Of a stretch of DNA of 64,000 bases, positions 1-11,317 are shown one piece after another. Positions within the stretch are counted from its first letter, which is position 1; each line of letters starts with the position of its first letter. The DNA comes from Monomorium pharaonis. Its lineage: Eukaryota > Arthropoda > Insecta > Hymenoptera > Formicidae. The notes beneath the pieces are model-generated. The model ran no database searches. It worked only from the letters and a program-made list of their open reading frames with translations, and was not told the DNA's origin. Where the stretch lies: positions 9,666,722-9,730,721 of the forward strand of contig NC_050477.1 in the NCBI RefSeq assembly GCF_013373865.1, written 5' to 3'. The translations under genes were made by a program, and so were the position numbers.

Positions 1-76
1 GATATGCAGAATAATTCAAGAGAAATTAAGTTTTCATTCTAACAGAATTTTTTTTAAGTTCAATTTGATATTAAAA

Positions 77-185
77 CACTGAAAAAAAGTGCTCTTGTTG
101 AATTAATTGGAAATCTGATAAGTTCAGGTAGAATCTGGTTGAGAACCAGATTTCCAATTAATTCAACAAGACGCTTTTTTCAGTG
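77..185. mobile_element. small palindromic element (MITE-like hairpin)
   Basis: The sequence 77-117 and the reverse complement of 147-185 are nearly identical: CACTGAAAAAA at the tip, then CTTGTTGAATTAATTGG and AAATCTG. They differ by a couple of small changes. The 29-base loop is 118-146. The whole unit is 109 bases, so it can only be a non-autonomous remnant or a hairpin. No convincing target duplication is seen (AAAA on the left, AAGG on the right). The CACTGA-plus-A-run tip resembles the ends of the palindromic elements near 20.3, 24.5 and 42.6 kb, so they may be one group of elements; that link is inference. Confidence 0.65.
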
Positions 186-1120
186 AAGGTAAGCATTAAT
201 TTTGATAATTGAGAATTGCAAGAAAAAGATTTATTTTACAATTTTATCGAGAGAAGATAAAAGGATGCTGCGAAATACACGTGTTTTAACGATCTCCAGT
301 AAATGTGTAACCGGGGCAACTAGTGAATTGAAGAAGTTTCTTGCGGTATTGAATCAGAAACTTCGATACTGCGCGAAAGAAGCCGTCATTGTTTTGTATT
401 ACTTTGTAATTTTCGAAACCGGCTCCAGAGACAAAGGCAGTCTGTGAGGCATTGCGAGATCAAAAGTTCGAGAAAGAAGATACTTGAGAAAATAAGGGAA
501 ATGCCAGTGACATTTAAGAGGCTTTTCTTAAGCCATTTCTAAACACTGAGGTGCATCGCTAAATCATTACGTACAAGCTGGAGAAAAAACGATGCTTTAA
601 AAAATTAAAAAACAAGACTAATAAATGCATCTCGGCTGCACAAATACGCGTTTTAAGTTCCGTTTATTTCCACTGTAATTTTTCTATAAAAAATTAAGAA
701 CAAGTTGTTATAATTCTGCTTGTTACTGTCATGTGTTGTATCAATATATTTGGCACAATTTTAATAAAAATCTATATAAAAAATGTTTCATATACAGAAA
801 ATTATTTGAAAATTTGATGATAATGTATGTAATTGCAAAAATTTTTTTCAAAAAAGTTGAAATAAGAATATTATGATATAACATTTTGTGTGATATAACA
901 ATATTTTCCTCGATAAAAGCTTGAAATAAAATGTCTACAATTTAATGCACTTAATTCGTATAAATTTACATTTAATCTATGCTAATTTATACAAATTAAT
1001 ACAGTAACACACATATCCTGAACTTAACGATATTATTAGATCCTTTCCTCTTTGTCATAAATATTTAAATAATAATAAAATTAAAGTGTAAAATTTAGCT
1101 CGTTCCATTTTAGACTGTAG
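186..1120. other. AT-rich non-coding DNA
   Basis: AT-rich sequence with many A and T runs and stop codons in all frames. One 81-codon frame at 202-447 starts at a non-ATG codon and shows nothing recognisable. No repeat or RNA gene was found here. Confidence 0.5.
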
Positions 1121-2240
1121 TTGAATCCTTAGCGCGATTTCATGTTAATTTTACGATCGTAGAATACCAACTCGAAAATTAACGCGAAGGGTCGGCCCGA
1201 TATGAAGCATCCGCAAACGTTACGATCCGAGATATCGAGGATGTCGATGATTATGTTCGAGGTACTAGCGCGGCGTGCCCTCGTAACTTCTGCCGGCGGT
1301 GAAAATTAATTCGAAGCCGTTCGTTGGCTTGGGGGAGCGACGCGACGCGCCGCGGGCTCAATTGTTATTCCTAGTGCGCGACAGGATGGTTATTACGCCA
1401 GGAACTCTGGATTAAATTTCTCGCCGTGAATAAATACCGCCGAGCGAATTCCTTTCGCGGCGGCGACTCTCGCGGGAGAGTCGCGACCGCCGAACAACGG
1501 CGGTGAAAGCTGGGGGAAGAGGGAAGGAGAGCGGAGCGACGGGGGGGAGAGATAGCGTTTGCTCTTCGTCACCCTCGACGCGTTTGCTGGAATTAATTTT
1601 CAAGGTCGAGCGTCAATAAAGACCCCCCCAACGCTCCCGGTCTCGCCGTCAGTCCATTGAAGGAAGGGTTAAAAGGCAGTTAAGCGGGTCGCCGCGCCCT
1701 GATGGATGCCTTGAGAACGAGAGATAGTTTCCCTTTGTGCTTGACACGTCTCCTCTCAAGATCGCCGTGCTGTAGCCAGGCATTGTTCCATGTAGATTCT
1801 ACGCGTCGCTTCCATTTCTCCCTTTCCGTCGCTCTTTCTATTGGGACAATAAGTAATCAGGAACAAGAGAGTTCCTTCAACGAGGACGAGCGGAGAGTCC
1901 CGCGCGTGGCAAGTCCGCGTGAGGATCCGCGGCGCGTTTTAATTGCGGCGCGGCCGGGCGCATTAAATTCTCTGGACGAATGAACACTCGAGGGAGTTCT
2001 TTGTGCAAGAAGTTTCGACCAACCGGGGACCGAGGACCGGGGATGAGTTTCCACTGCGCATTTTCATCCCTCTCACCGCTCTCTCTCTCTCTCTCTCTCT
2101 TGAGTTTTCTCGCTCTCCATCTCGCGAGAGAATTCGTTCTTCTTAACGTAACCATGCCACCGTCTCCCTTTCATTATTATTCTTTTACTACTACTCTTCC
2201 TCTTGCTGTCTCACTCTCTCCGTCTCTTGTATAAATTAGC
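1121..2240. other. CpG-rich block without a recognisable gene
   Basis: GC and CpG rise sharply compared with both flanks. Overlapping short frames on both strands (for example 1702-1983 plus, 1877-2155 minus) are what GC-rich DNA gives by chance and carry no motif I know. It could be an unmethylated regulatory region or an untranslated exon, but no splice site or core promoter stands out. Confidence 0.4.
2079..2101. repeat. (CT)n microsatellite
   Basis: Uninterrupted CT dinucleotides, about 11 units, inside a pyrimidine-rich stretch. It is complementary in sense to the long AG tract 1.15 kb further on at 3247. Confidence 0.95.
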
Positions 2241-2919
2241 TTCTACCGGGACGAACGTCGCAAATTTGCGAACGGTAAGCGGCTTCCAAGTTCGTTGATG
2301 CCAATCAATCTTGCGCGGTAGATGTAAATCTTTTAAGCGCATACATAGACTAGCTACTTAAGAACCTGATTCGAGATGCACTGTGGACAAAGAGGTAGAG
2401 ATCGTCGAAAATAAGAAAGAGAAAGATGATGAGCTTTATTTATAACGTGCTTTAAGATAGCATCCTCTCAATACTCAAAAATTCAAGTTTTACAAATACA
2501 AAGTAAATAGGAAAAGAACTACATATTCGTATAAATTAAAAAAAATAAAACAAAATAAATATATATAAATATAATTAAAATACATATGTGTACGTATATA
2601 CATATCTGCTACGTGCAAAATGAGAAAAGAAACAAAAATCTTACAGTTCTGCAGTAAATTATAAATTGAAAAAAAGAGCAGAAATACAAATTGTTGCTCA
2701 ACTAAAAATTATATAATTTGTTTCTAAAGGAATTCAATGAATTAGAATTTCTTAAGTCAGTTGGTAGATCGTTTGAAAGCTTAACTACGATGTTTGGAAA
2801 AGACGTTTAAAGAATTCTGTTCGATAAAGCGGTAGTAACAGAACATTATTTTTGAATCTAGTACCTGGTAAGGTCTTGTTTCATCTTAATTTGAACTTTC
2901 TGTGAAGAGGCAAAGATAC
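2241..2919. other. AT-rich spacer
   Basis: AT-rich and without a usable reading frame. I see no repeat or RNA gene here. It ends at the target duplication of the palindromic element that follows. Confidence 0.5.
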
Positions 2920-2927
2920 CTTAGAAT
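2920..2927. repeat. 8-base target-site duplication, left copy
   Basis: CTTAGAAT directly precedes the GGCAC end of the palindromic element and is repeated exactly at 3178-3185, directly after its GTGCC end. Confidence 0.75.
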
Positions 2928-3177
2928 GGCACAATCTACACAAAATAATTGTACACGATCAGAATATTCTACATAAATATATTACACACAAAAAAATTGT
3001 ACGTGGAAATACTATGCACAAGAATTATCTTTGAATTAAAAATTGTACACGGATATATTGTGCGTAGAAAAACTGTCTATTATACAGTTTTTCTACGTAT
3101 AATTTTTTGTGTACAATATATTTGTGTAAAATATTCCTATCGTGTACAATTATTTTGTGTAGAATATGATCAGTGCC
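2928..3177. mobile_element. palindromic MITE with 8-base target duplication
   Basis: A 250-base unit that is almost entirely an inverted repeat. It opens with GGCAC and closes with GTGCC. The arms share CTACACAAAATAATTGTAC followed by ACGAT, and further in AATATATT and ACACAAAAAA. At the centre a second near-perfect stem (GTAGAAAAACTGT at about 3065-3077 with ACAGTTTTTCTAC at about 3086-3098) closes the palindrome. Exact 8-base duplications (CTTAGAAT) flank it. Eight-base duplications are typical of the hAT and P superfamilies; the GGCAC end is not enough to decide between them. There is no transposase, so it is non-autonomous. The identical flanks suggest a fairly recent insertion. Confidence 0.85.
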
Positions 3178-3185
3178 CTTAGAAT
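3178..3185. repeat. 8-base target-site duplication, right copy
   Basis: CTTAGAAT, identical to 2920-2927. Confidence 0.75.
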
Positions 3186-3239
3186 ACAAACAAAAGAATA
3201 AGCTTTTTAAATAAAATAATTAAAATAGTTTGAAAGAGA

Positions 3240-3246
<7 letters not shown>

Positions 3247-3298
<52 letters not shown>
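3247..3298. repeat. (AG)26 microsatellite
   Basis: A pure AG run of 52 bases, preceded from about 3232 by an impure GAAAGAGA lead-in. It is a potential binding tract for GAGA-type factors. Confidence 0.97.
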
Positions 3299-3300
<2 letters not shown>

Positions 3301-5009
3301 GAAATTCACCTTATAGTATACTAACTTCTTGTATGTATAAATTTAAAGAGAGCCCAGTAACACTTAAACTGAAAGAAGCGAAGACGAACGCTCTGCTTGA
3401 TCATCGACTACGTTTACTGCCACTGTCGTCTGATTGTACATGGCTGTTCTTCAATTGGCATTCATTTGAGCGGAATCAGTCGTATTTTGAGGAGACACAT
3501 CTGCCGATGCCGTCTCGTCGCGCGCCTGCAGCGCATATAGATTCCCTTTGTGAATGCATCGCGCCAAACGTCGCGTCACCGGCAGCGCAGTTTCACGGCG
3601 GAGACACGGCGAGCTGCGAGAGAATACGAGATCAGCGCGACTACTAAATAATTTCGTGAACCGCTGAACGTTTGCGCCCTCTTCGTCCTTAAATTCCTCA
3701 AAGTCCTTACGGCGCGTTAATCATGCATCGTGCACGACCGGGATCTTAAAAAGGTGGAACCGTGTCGTTCGAGCAGAAACGCGGAACGTGATTACGCCGG
3801 ATTACAGAATAAGACGGTGGAGATTTTGAACGAATGCACATACATAATCTATTTCTCTCTCTGCAGTACATTAATATTTCATTCATATTTTATGCTCGAT
3901 TTTGGATAGTTTTGAGAAATTAAACAACCGATATTATATGATTAAAATCTAAAAAGAGGTAATAAACAGTTAGAACAAAATCTTATTGTTAGTGCTCAAT
4001 AATATTTCTCAGTGATGATTCTTTACAATATTTCGAGGAAAGGAGATTTTATTGACATCATTGTCATAATAGATGTTTATTATTATTTAATTTTAAGCAG
4101 TATTATTTAATTAATTATCAATTACTATTGTAATATTATTATAAATTTCTTTTAAAACTACGTTTCAAGACCAAAAACGATGCGCAGTTTGAAAAGGTAG
4201 AAAATTTAACATAAAATCACATAAACATTATTGAGCGCTAATATAATGACCGTTTATTGATTTTCTTCAGATTTTAATTATGCATCACGGCCTTAGCTCA
4301 ATTGATAATTATTAGATGTTCACAAAAATGCAAATTATAAAGATCCAAAATTTTCTGCGTCTTGAATATTTAAAGATATTTAATATATAAATTTATAATT
4401 ACACTCAAATCTCTCATTTAAAATATCATATATGCATTTCGTTTTAATCGTGTTCGTTCTGAAAATTTCTCCAAGTATTTCTAATTCTAGATTTTTTATG
4501 ACGACATCGGCAAGTAGAAATCGGATTAAACGATCCATTGCGTGGAAAAGGGGAGGGGGGAGGAGGAAATCAGTCGACGCAGAGTGGACCGCTCGGGGCT
4601 GCACATCACGCGAGCAAGTGAGCGAGCGGGGTGAGAAACAGCAGATAGTTATACTGTAAATCCCAGCGGCTAAGTAGGTGGCGGGCTCTTAATAAAAGGA
4701 GATCGCCGACGGTGCTTTGGAGTTCTTTGGGTCTTGCGGCGCGACTCTTGGTTACGCGAGGCGACGAGACGTGGCGTGGCATGACGCGAGACATGTGTGA
4801 CGTGGCGAGGAGGTACGTACATTATGCGAAAAACGAGTTTGCAAGGATATGCTGCTATGTGCTTGCGCACATCTCCCACAAAACTCGCCCGCAAAAGGAA
4901 ACTCTCTCTCGTCAACTCCGTCTTCCTGCACCCTCGTCCCTGCCGCTTAGCTCTCTCCTCGTTTCGCCCTGGTGATCATCGAGATTTCCCTTCCTTCCAC
5001 TCTTTTAGG
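3299..5009. other. mixed-composition DNA without a gene
   Basis: A moderately GC-rich part (3330-3850) holds a 104-codon frame at 3333-3647 with no motif I recognise. It is followed by AT-rich sequence, then CpG-rich DNA from about 4500. A purine tract near 4547-4566 (G4-A-G6-A-G2-A-G2) could form a weak quadruplex. Confidence 0.4.
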
Positions 5010-5014
5010 ATATA

Positions 5015-5045
<31 letters not shown>

Positions 5046-5061
5046 GTACATATATATATAA
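5010..5061. repeat. (TA)n microsatellite
   Basis: TA repeats with isolated G and C interruptions, continuing as TACATATA-type repeats to about 5100. The apparent long frame across it (4797-5450) is created by repeat translation and is not a gene. Confidence 0.93.
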
Positions 5062-5100
5062 ATGAAAGGTGTACATATACATATATACATGTACATGCAC

Positions 5101-8001
5101 ACCCGTTCTCCTTTATGTCTCTCTTGCTGCAACCGCTGGCGTTAGAACTTTTCTCTACACTTCTCTACGCGACGTCCCTACGCAAGAAACGTCTCTGCGC
5201 GGCACTCGCCCTTACTCCCGTTTTTCTCCTCTTTCACTATTTTTCTTCTCGCCATTTTCATTCTTTCTTTTGCGTTACAGCGCATCTTCCGCCGTCTAGT
5301 AGGTCGCTCGCCGACGCGACGCCTGTTCGTAGGCCGCCTTTAGTAATTCGAGAAATGAGTTTCTCGTTTCTCTCCATCTCTCGTTCAATCAACGTACAGA
5401 TATATATCTCACCTATAGTGATATCCTTCTGTATGACCATTCGTTCTTGATGGAACAATCCCGCTCTTTTATATCTATTTTATTACCATCAAATATTAGA
5501 TGATCTGTTTAAAAAATTTATGTCTCATCTAAAGATTTTTCAGCGATATATCTTTCTAAAGCCATTCGCGAGAGGCTTGAAAGGGACACAGGTAGCTGCA
5601 TGGAAACCAGGAAAAAGATACGAAATTTATCCTGGTAATGTCGCTCTAATCTTCCCCGGCGGACTATCAATCCCGTGTTTATTTTCCATCGAGAATATGT
5701 CGATGTTTCTAGACGACGAACAGGCCATCGAGACGCCGTGTCTCCCGGCATGGATGTGTAAAACACGTGCGAAACACACGCGCTCCGTCGTTGCAAACAT
5801 CGCGGAACGAGGTGATAAAGCTACGCAAATTGGAGCGACTGGATACACACAACATCCGAGCCCGCTCACGGCCGTAAAAATCCTCGGCGAAACAGCTCTT
5901 CTTGGTGCGCCCATGCAGCTGCTTCATCCGACTGCTGAAATCTGCACGAGACGACGCGAACACCCGTCGGATGGTTAATCAACGGGATTAAGAGAGCTTC
6001 CTGCTTTTCACCGCCCTGTACGACGAGCTCACAAAACATCTCGCTCCAGACGCATGTACATGTCAAAGACTCATTTCAACGTTGCCGCATCGAGGCTTGT
6101 TCTCGAAGAGGATTAGGTGCGCCCGCTGATTGACATAAGCTTACCGTCGCTTGTATTCTCGCTAGTAAAATATAAAATAATCTTTTGTACAATCTAATTT
6201 TTTGCTTTATTTCGTGAAACAAATATCAATTTAGTGTTCATGTAACTTCATTGCGAAACTTCATTGGTTTAGATGTGTGACAGAAAAATCAGATATTGAA
6301 TTAAAGGTCGTTGATATCGTTATTTTTAATAGGAAGATGTTTTTATGCTAGCATCTTTAATGTTTGAAAATTCACGAGAATAGACTACATCATAATCTGA
6401 GTTTTTCGGACGAAATAAAAATGAAATCTTTTTATACACTGAGACAAAATCCCATTGTAGCAATAAAAAACTAATCAAAATTGACGTTAATTGATGTCAT
6501 TGTGTTATGTTTCTCTCCTGTTACATTTTCACTATTTTCAATACTTGAATAAAATACTGACTGTGTTTATGAAATATCCCAATTAAAATATAATGGATTA
6601 TTTTTAGTTGTGACAAAAATTAAAATTAGAATAACAAAATTATTTACAAAACAAAATACAATTATAATTGAATCTTCAAATAATGTCTAATTAAAAGTGC
6701 CTCGTACTAATCGACAAAATGTTTTAATTTTTAAACTTTTCCACGTTATTTTTTATTAATATAAAAAATGAACTACTTACTACTTCTTTTAAAGATAAGA
6801 TTATGCAATATTATCTCTAATAAAATTACGAAACATAAAATTAAAACACAAACCAAGTGAAAATTTTCTATGCGAGAAGGAATAACATTCGGAATTTATT
6901 TTATTTTCTTGCTTCGTTCTAATAAATTCACCGGTTTATGTTTAGCTAAAATGTAAACTGCAGAATATCGTACTGAAGCCTCTACATTTCCATAAAATTT
7001 AAGGTCTCCATATAACCCAATGGGACGCCGAATAACGTTGTATGTCGCAATTGAAATGTAGCAACGTGTATCGTTCATTTTGTTCTTCCGGATACAAATC
7101 GATTCACATTGTAATGCACGCCGTATTTAGTGTATCGAATATAATAGCCATGATTGTAATCGTAATAGCACAAAAGTATTGCACGCAACATGTATTTGCT
7201 AACTGACAATGCATGAGCGATCAAGAATGCCGACATTCGATTCAAACACATTATAATACTTAATTATTACTTAATTCCAAAATCATAATTGTTAGAAAAG
7301 TAACTATTCACAACAATTAAATTCTGTCATTTAAATATAAACATTAAAGTATTTAATTATATTAATATTATAGATGTTAGATCAATGATATATTTTAACT
7401 GTAATATCTCTAAAATCTATAATTTTTTTACCGTATTCACTGCCTTTACGTAATGCCACACGTAAAGATGCGCGTATGCTAATCATGAGATATTATCTCT
7501 CGACCGTATCTTCTTAATGTTACAAAGTCCTCTCCGCTCAACAGTGACCGTTGTACGTCATGTGGCAATTAATAATAATTATTGACACGAGAAATCCGCA
7601 ATTTAATTCGCAGAATTTTACTCGCATGCAAGTCGCAACCGTAAATTTATTATTGTGAACATTTCAAAATGTTTTTCAGCGAATTGTTTTCTAGTGAACA
7701 AACAATCATTAGTAATAAAAATTACATTTCTATAAAATTTCAATTAGTAATGATAAAAATTATTAAAAAAACAAAGTTGAACATCAAACAATTTGCTTTA
7801 AATTTGTTTACTATTTTATTGTTAATAATTGATATTATTAACGTAATAAATCAATAATTTAAATAATTAGTAGTTATGTGACACAATGTTGTAGAATATT
7901 ATCAAACTTCGTGACATAGTAATTTTAATTAAAAAAAATGATCATACGATAATTACAGTCATATAATTCCCTAAAAAATTAGAAAACCAGATATACTTTA
8001 C
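5101..8001. other. intergenic or intronic DNA, nothing assignable
   Basis: The GC-moderate part 5101-6140 contains a 152-codon plus-strand frame (5520-5978) whose translation matches no family I know and overlaps three minus-strand frames. The part from 6140 to 8001 is very AT-rich with no frame of interest. At about 6436 TACACTGAGACAAAA resembles the end motif of the CACTGA elements elsewhere in the window, but I found no partner end. Confidence 0.4.
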
Positions 8002-8004
8002 TAA
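8002..8004. repeat. TAA target-site duplication, left copy
   Basis: TAA immediately precedes GGGCCGGTT and recurs at 8147-8149 immediately after AACCGACTC. Confidence 0.7.
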
Positions 8005-8146
8005 GGGCCGGTTGTTCCAACTTCTTGGTAAACTTACCTACCAGGTAAGCATGTGTCTATCTTTATTTCTTTTCTTAAATAAATAAAGACAAACATATAT
8101 TTATCTAATAGGTAAAAGTTTACCAAGAAGTTGGAATAACCGACTC
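8005..8146. mobile_element. PIF/Harbinger-type MITE
   Basis: A 142-base inverted-repeat element. The left end GGGCCGGTTGTTCCAACTTC and the reverse complement of the right end (GAGTCGGTTATTCCAACTTC) match along most of the arms, and both continue with TTGGTAAACTT and ACCTA. It is flanked by TAA on both sides. A three-base TWA duplication with G-rich ends is the hallmark of the PIF/Harbinger superfamily. There is no coding capacity, so it must have been moved by an enzyme encoded elsewhere. Confidence 0.85.
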
Positions 8147-8149
8147 TAA
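8147..8149. repeat. TAA target-site duplication, right copy
   Basis: TAA, matching 8002-8004. Confidence 0.7.
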
Positions 8150-8330
8150 CTCGGTTTCTAATGTACAAACATTACGTGTATAGTCATATTAAGAGAGAAA
8201 TAGAACCCAAAGAAATTGCATCACCTGAATAAGGTCTGTGAAACATTCCCGGACGCGATCGGTGTGGTGGCAACCTGTCGATGCCAGAATTGATTAAGAA
8301 GCGAAAAGCGGAAAGAACACAGACAGGACT

Positions 8331-8350
8331 CGCGCGCGTGCACGCGCACG
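8331..8350. repeat. alternating CG/TG tract (Z-DNA-prone)
   Basis: Twenty bases of strict pyrimidine-purine alternation, including the palindrome CGCGTGCACGCG. It lies about 170 bases before the (CG)8 tract. Confidence 0.85.
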
Positions 8351-8520
8351 CTCGTGCGAACGACGGGCAGTTCCGCAGTGATTGAATTTTTCAGCTTTAC
8401 TCGGGAAAATAACGTGGAAACTTTCAACGGGCATCGGACGGAATGTAGTCTCTCCGGAAGAAACATCTCGCTCCACTGAAAATGGGAGGGGTACAGAGGG
8501 AAAAAAGGAAAAGGACTAAA

Positions 8521-8536
8521 CGCGCGCGCGCGCGCG
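8521..8536. repeat. (CG)8 tract
   Basis: Eight uninterrupted CG dinucleotides. In methylated genomes such tracts decay rapidly, so its survival suggests an unmethylated or recently formed site. Confidence 0.9.
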
Positions 8537-11263
8537 AGTGTCCAGTGCGTTCCATGCGTGCGTGCGTACGTTTGCGGAACAGAGTAAACAAACAGGGAAT
8601 CTGTTGTGGTACCTTTGCGGATTCAAACGATCGATTATTTGATCCATTTGGTTGGATCGTGGAGAGGAATGCGAAACTCGAATTAGTCGCCGCGGATTAT
8701 GTTACAATCCGTTGTACCGAGCATCGAACTTGAGTATATATCTGTATGTGTGTATGCGTGTATACAATATATATCTTTGCATTGCAGATATATGGTATTA
8801 TGGTATTTAGAATGACATGGAGCTAAAATTTGCAATGTATATATTATCTGTTATTGCCAGACGATCATTAAAAATGTTCACAGATAAATATTAAGATTAA
8901 GGGGATTCCAACATCACCTAGTCAACAAACAGTTTATTCTGAAAATTATGTAAAATAATTAAAGTAATAAGATAAAAACATTATCTACAATAATTTAATT
9001 TGCTAATGTTACCATACATGTTATTAATTTTTGTACGTTATTAAATTATTTAAAAAATGACAAATTAAAAATTGTATCTATATTACTTTTCAATCATTTT
9101 CAAAATACAGTTCAAAAGCAAGATATTAAAGCATCTCGATAGGTTTGCTTAAAAAAATGTTGAAGATGTAACCGTAAGGTATGCCAGATGAGAACTGCAA
9201 CAATCTGTATTCTAGTAATTCCGTACACAGGGAAAGACAAGGACTGAACAAACCTCACGTCAACCAAGCATACGTTAAGCTATGAGTAGAAGACACCTTG
9301 GAGTTTGCCAGTCAGCCGTCGACAGGATAATCGATACCGGTGTATGCAGACAATGCAACAATGCACTCTCCGCATCGCGCTATCCATTTATACTTGTTCG
9401 CGTATCGACCCAGATCAACTAAATACTGATATTCTTAGACGGAAAATCGTGCGTTCATCGTCCGGGTGATCGAACACCCTTGAAGACGCACCCCGAAATA
9501 GCGATTATCGATGATTAACGCGACGCGACACGACGCATGGGCGTTTTCGCACATCGCTTACACTTTCGAAATTGGTGACGTGGATGCGGGGGATCCTTGC
9601 GTCGATAACAACCATTTTCCTGAAAAACACGTCAATCCTTGTCTTCCGGGTCGCGCATAAACAAGTTCGACCAAACGACGATGTTACCTCAGGCGTTTGA
9701 CCCTTTCACAAGATTTGGCTTTATGTTGGAACATATTTATTTTTTTTAACACCACACGTAACTTTTATCTCGCGTTGACACTAAATCACACGATCTTTAT
9801 ATCAAACAAATAACGCATTAGAAAAATAAAATAAAAATCTCCATAAGTTTGATTATAAGCTAATAATATAAAATAAATCAATACGAGATAAAGAGAGAAT
9901 GAAAGAAATCTCTCAAAGTTCATTTTGTATTTAAACATTTTCGAAACACCTGATTTGACAGAACAGTGTGTAACGAGAAATAATCTATTACGAAAGTGAC
10001 ATAAAAATCAAATTATTAATATAAATTATTATTGCAAATCATTTTATGAACTTAACACTATGTCATCAAACTAATTCTTTAATCTGACCCTAATAGTTAA
10101 CGTACTACTTCATCAAGCGGTTAATTATATTTAAAGTAAAGATACTTTCCTTAATACTAATTTTTTTATTCGCAATAAATTGCTTACTTGAAAAATCCAT
10201 ATATCACAAGACAATATCCCTACAACGAAATACTGTGCTTTTCTCATGAATGTCTCAGACAGCTGATTCTAACGATATGTATAGTAATCATCATACATCG
10301 CAAAACACGTCCTTCTAACCGTAATATATCATTACGAACGACCCTAATCGTGACTCTGAATAATTCAGGAGTGAATTGTCGCACGTGGTTGTGGAATCGT
10401 TAGTCCCATGAATGAGATTGTCATGTAATTGACGAGAATATTTAGATGCAAACTTTCGGCCTGAACAATCGAAGGAATCTTGAAACTTAGCCGTCATATA
10501 TAATCATTTAATGAAACCCTTCTGAAGTAATGTGTATCGTGTGTCAACATCTTTAATTTAAAACTACATCCATAAATTCTTTGTGTTAAGATAACTTTAT
10601 TTTCACCTAATAATTCAAGAAACTGCCGTTGAATTATTATTAAAAATGTAAAAAGGGGAAAAATATTATAATAAAAAGTTAATTTGATACCGCATTAACA
10701 AGTGCACTTCACCACCTAAAATTTTCAGAAATGAACTGTGTGATTAGTGAGAAAACTTAAAGTCTCGATTGGTCTCGCATGGTCGCGAGATCCTGCGTGA
10801 CTATTTCTATAACTCAATGCGAGGATAAACCGGAACGCGAGGATGAGTCGACGTGCAAACGAAGGAGAAGAGGAATGAGGAGGAGGAGGATCGATGGCGC
10901 AATTTGTCGACTCGATCGTTCTCGATAAAATTGCCAACGAATTATGACGCTGTAGCGCCGTAATGCACTCAGCCATGCTGACTTAATCGATCGCATCGGC
11001 GAGCGAGCGGCTGAGTAGCAAACTCGTTCCACTCTCTTACTGTTTTTCTCTCTTATCTTTCTCTTCCTCTCCGTCTCACTCCCTTCCCTCTGCCTCTTCC
11101 CCTCTGCCCCCTTATAACGTTATCGCGAATCGTTGGTTCGAGAAAACGCATCTCTTTTATTTTCGCCGGCTGGATAAATCGGCATCTTCACTCGGTTACA
11201 TCGGGAATCCCGATGCGCTGAATTAATCGCGCTGTTTGTTTCACTAGGAAACTTACAAAGACA

Positions 11264-11264
<1 letters not shown>
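8537..11264. other. DNA without a recognisable gene
   Basis: AT-rich with a CpG-richer island around 9230-9680 that lacks any long frame. A small perfect stem (TAATAATTCAA / TTGAATTATTA) lies at about 10606-10638, and a GGA-rich purine run at about 10860-10892. Nothing coding can be supported. Confidence 0.4.

Positions 11265-11314
<50 letters not shown>
11265..11314. repeat. (TA)25 microsatellite
   Basis: Fifty bases of uninterrupted TA dinucleotides. Confidence 0.97.

Positions 11315-11317
<3 letters not shown>

Noticed and set aside
3232..3299. Regular repeats checked as a CRISPR array
   Set aside because: Simple dinucleotide repeat with no spacers, and the DNA is eukaryotic.
4797..5450. 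217-codon plus-strand frame
   Set aside because: Runs through a TA microsatellite (IYIYIYI) and pyrimidine-rich sequence; a repeat artefact.
8025..8060. TAG/GTAAGT on the minus strand and CAG/GTAAGC on the plus strand
   Set aside because: Both fall inside the TAA-flanked MITE and belong to its arm sequence, without a pyrimidine tract.
11100..11180. GGTTCGAG, checked as a tRNA B box
   Set aside because: No matching A box or cloverleaf arms nearby.
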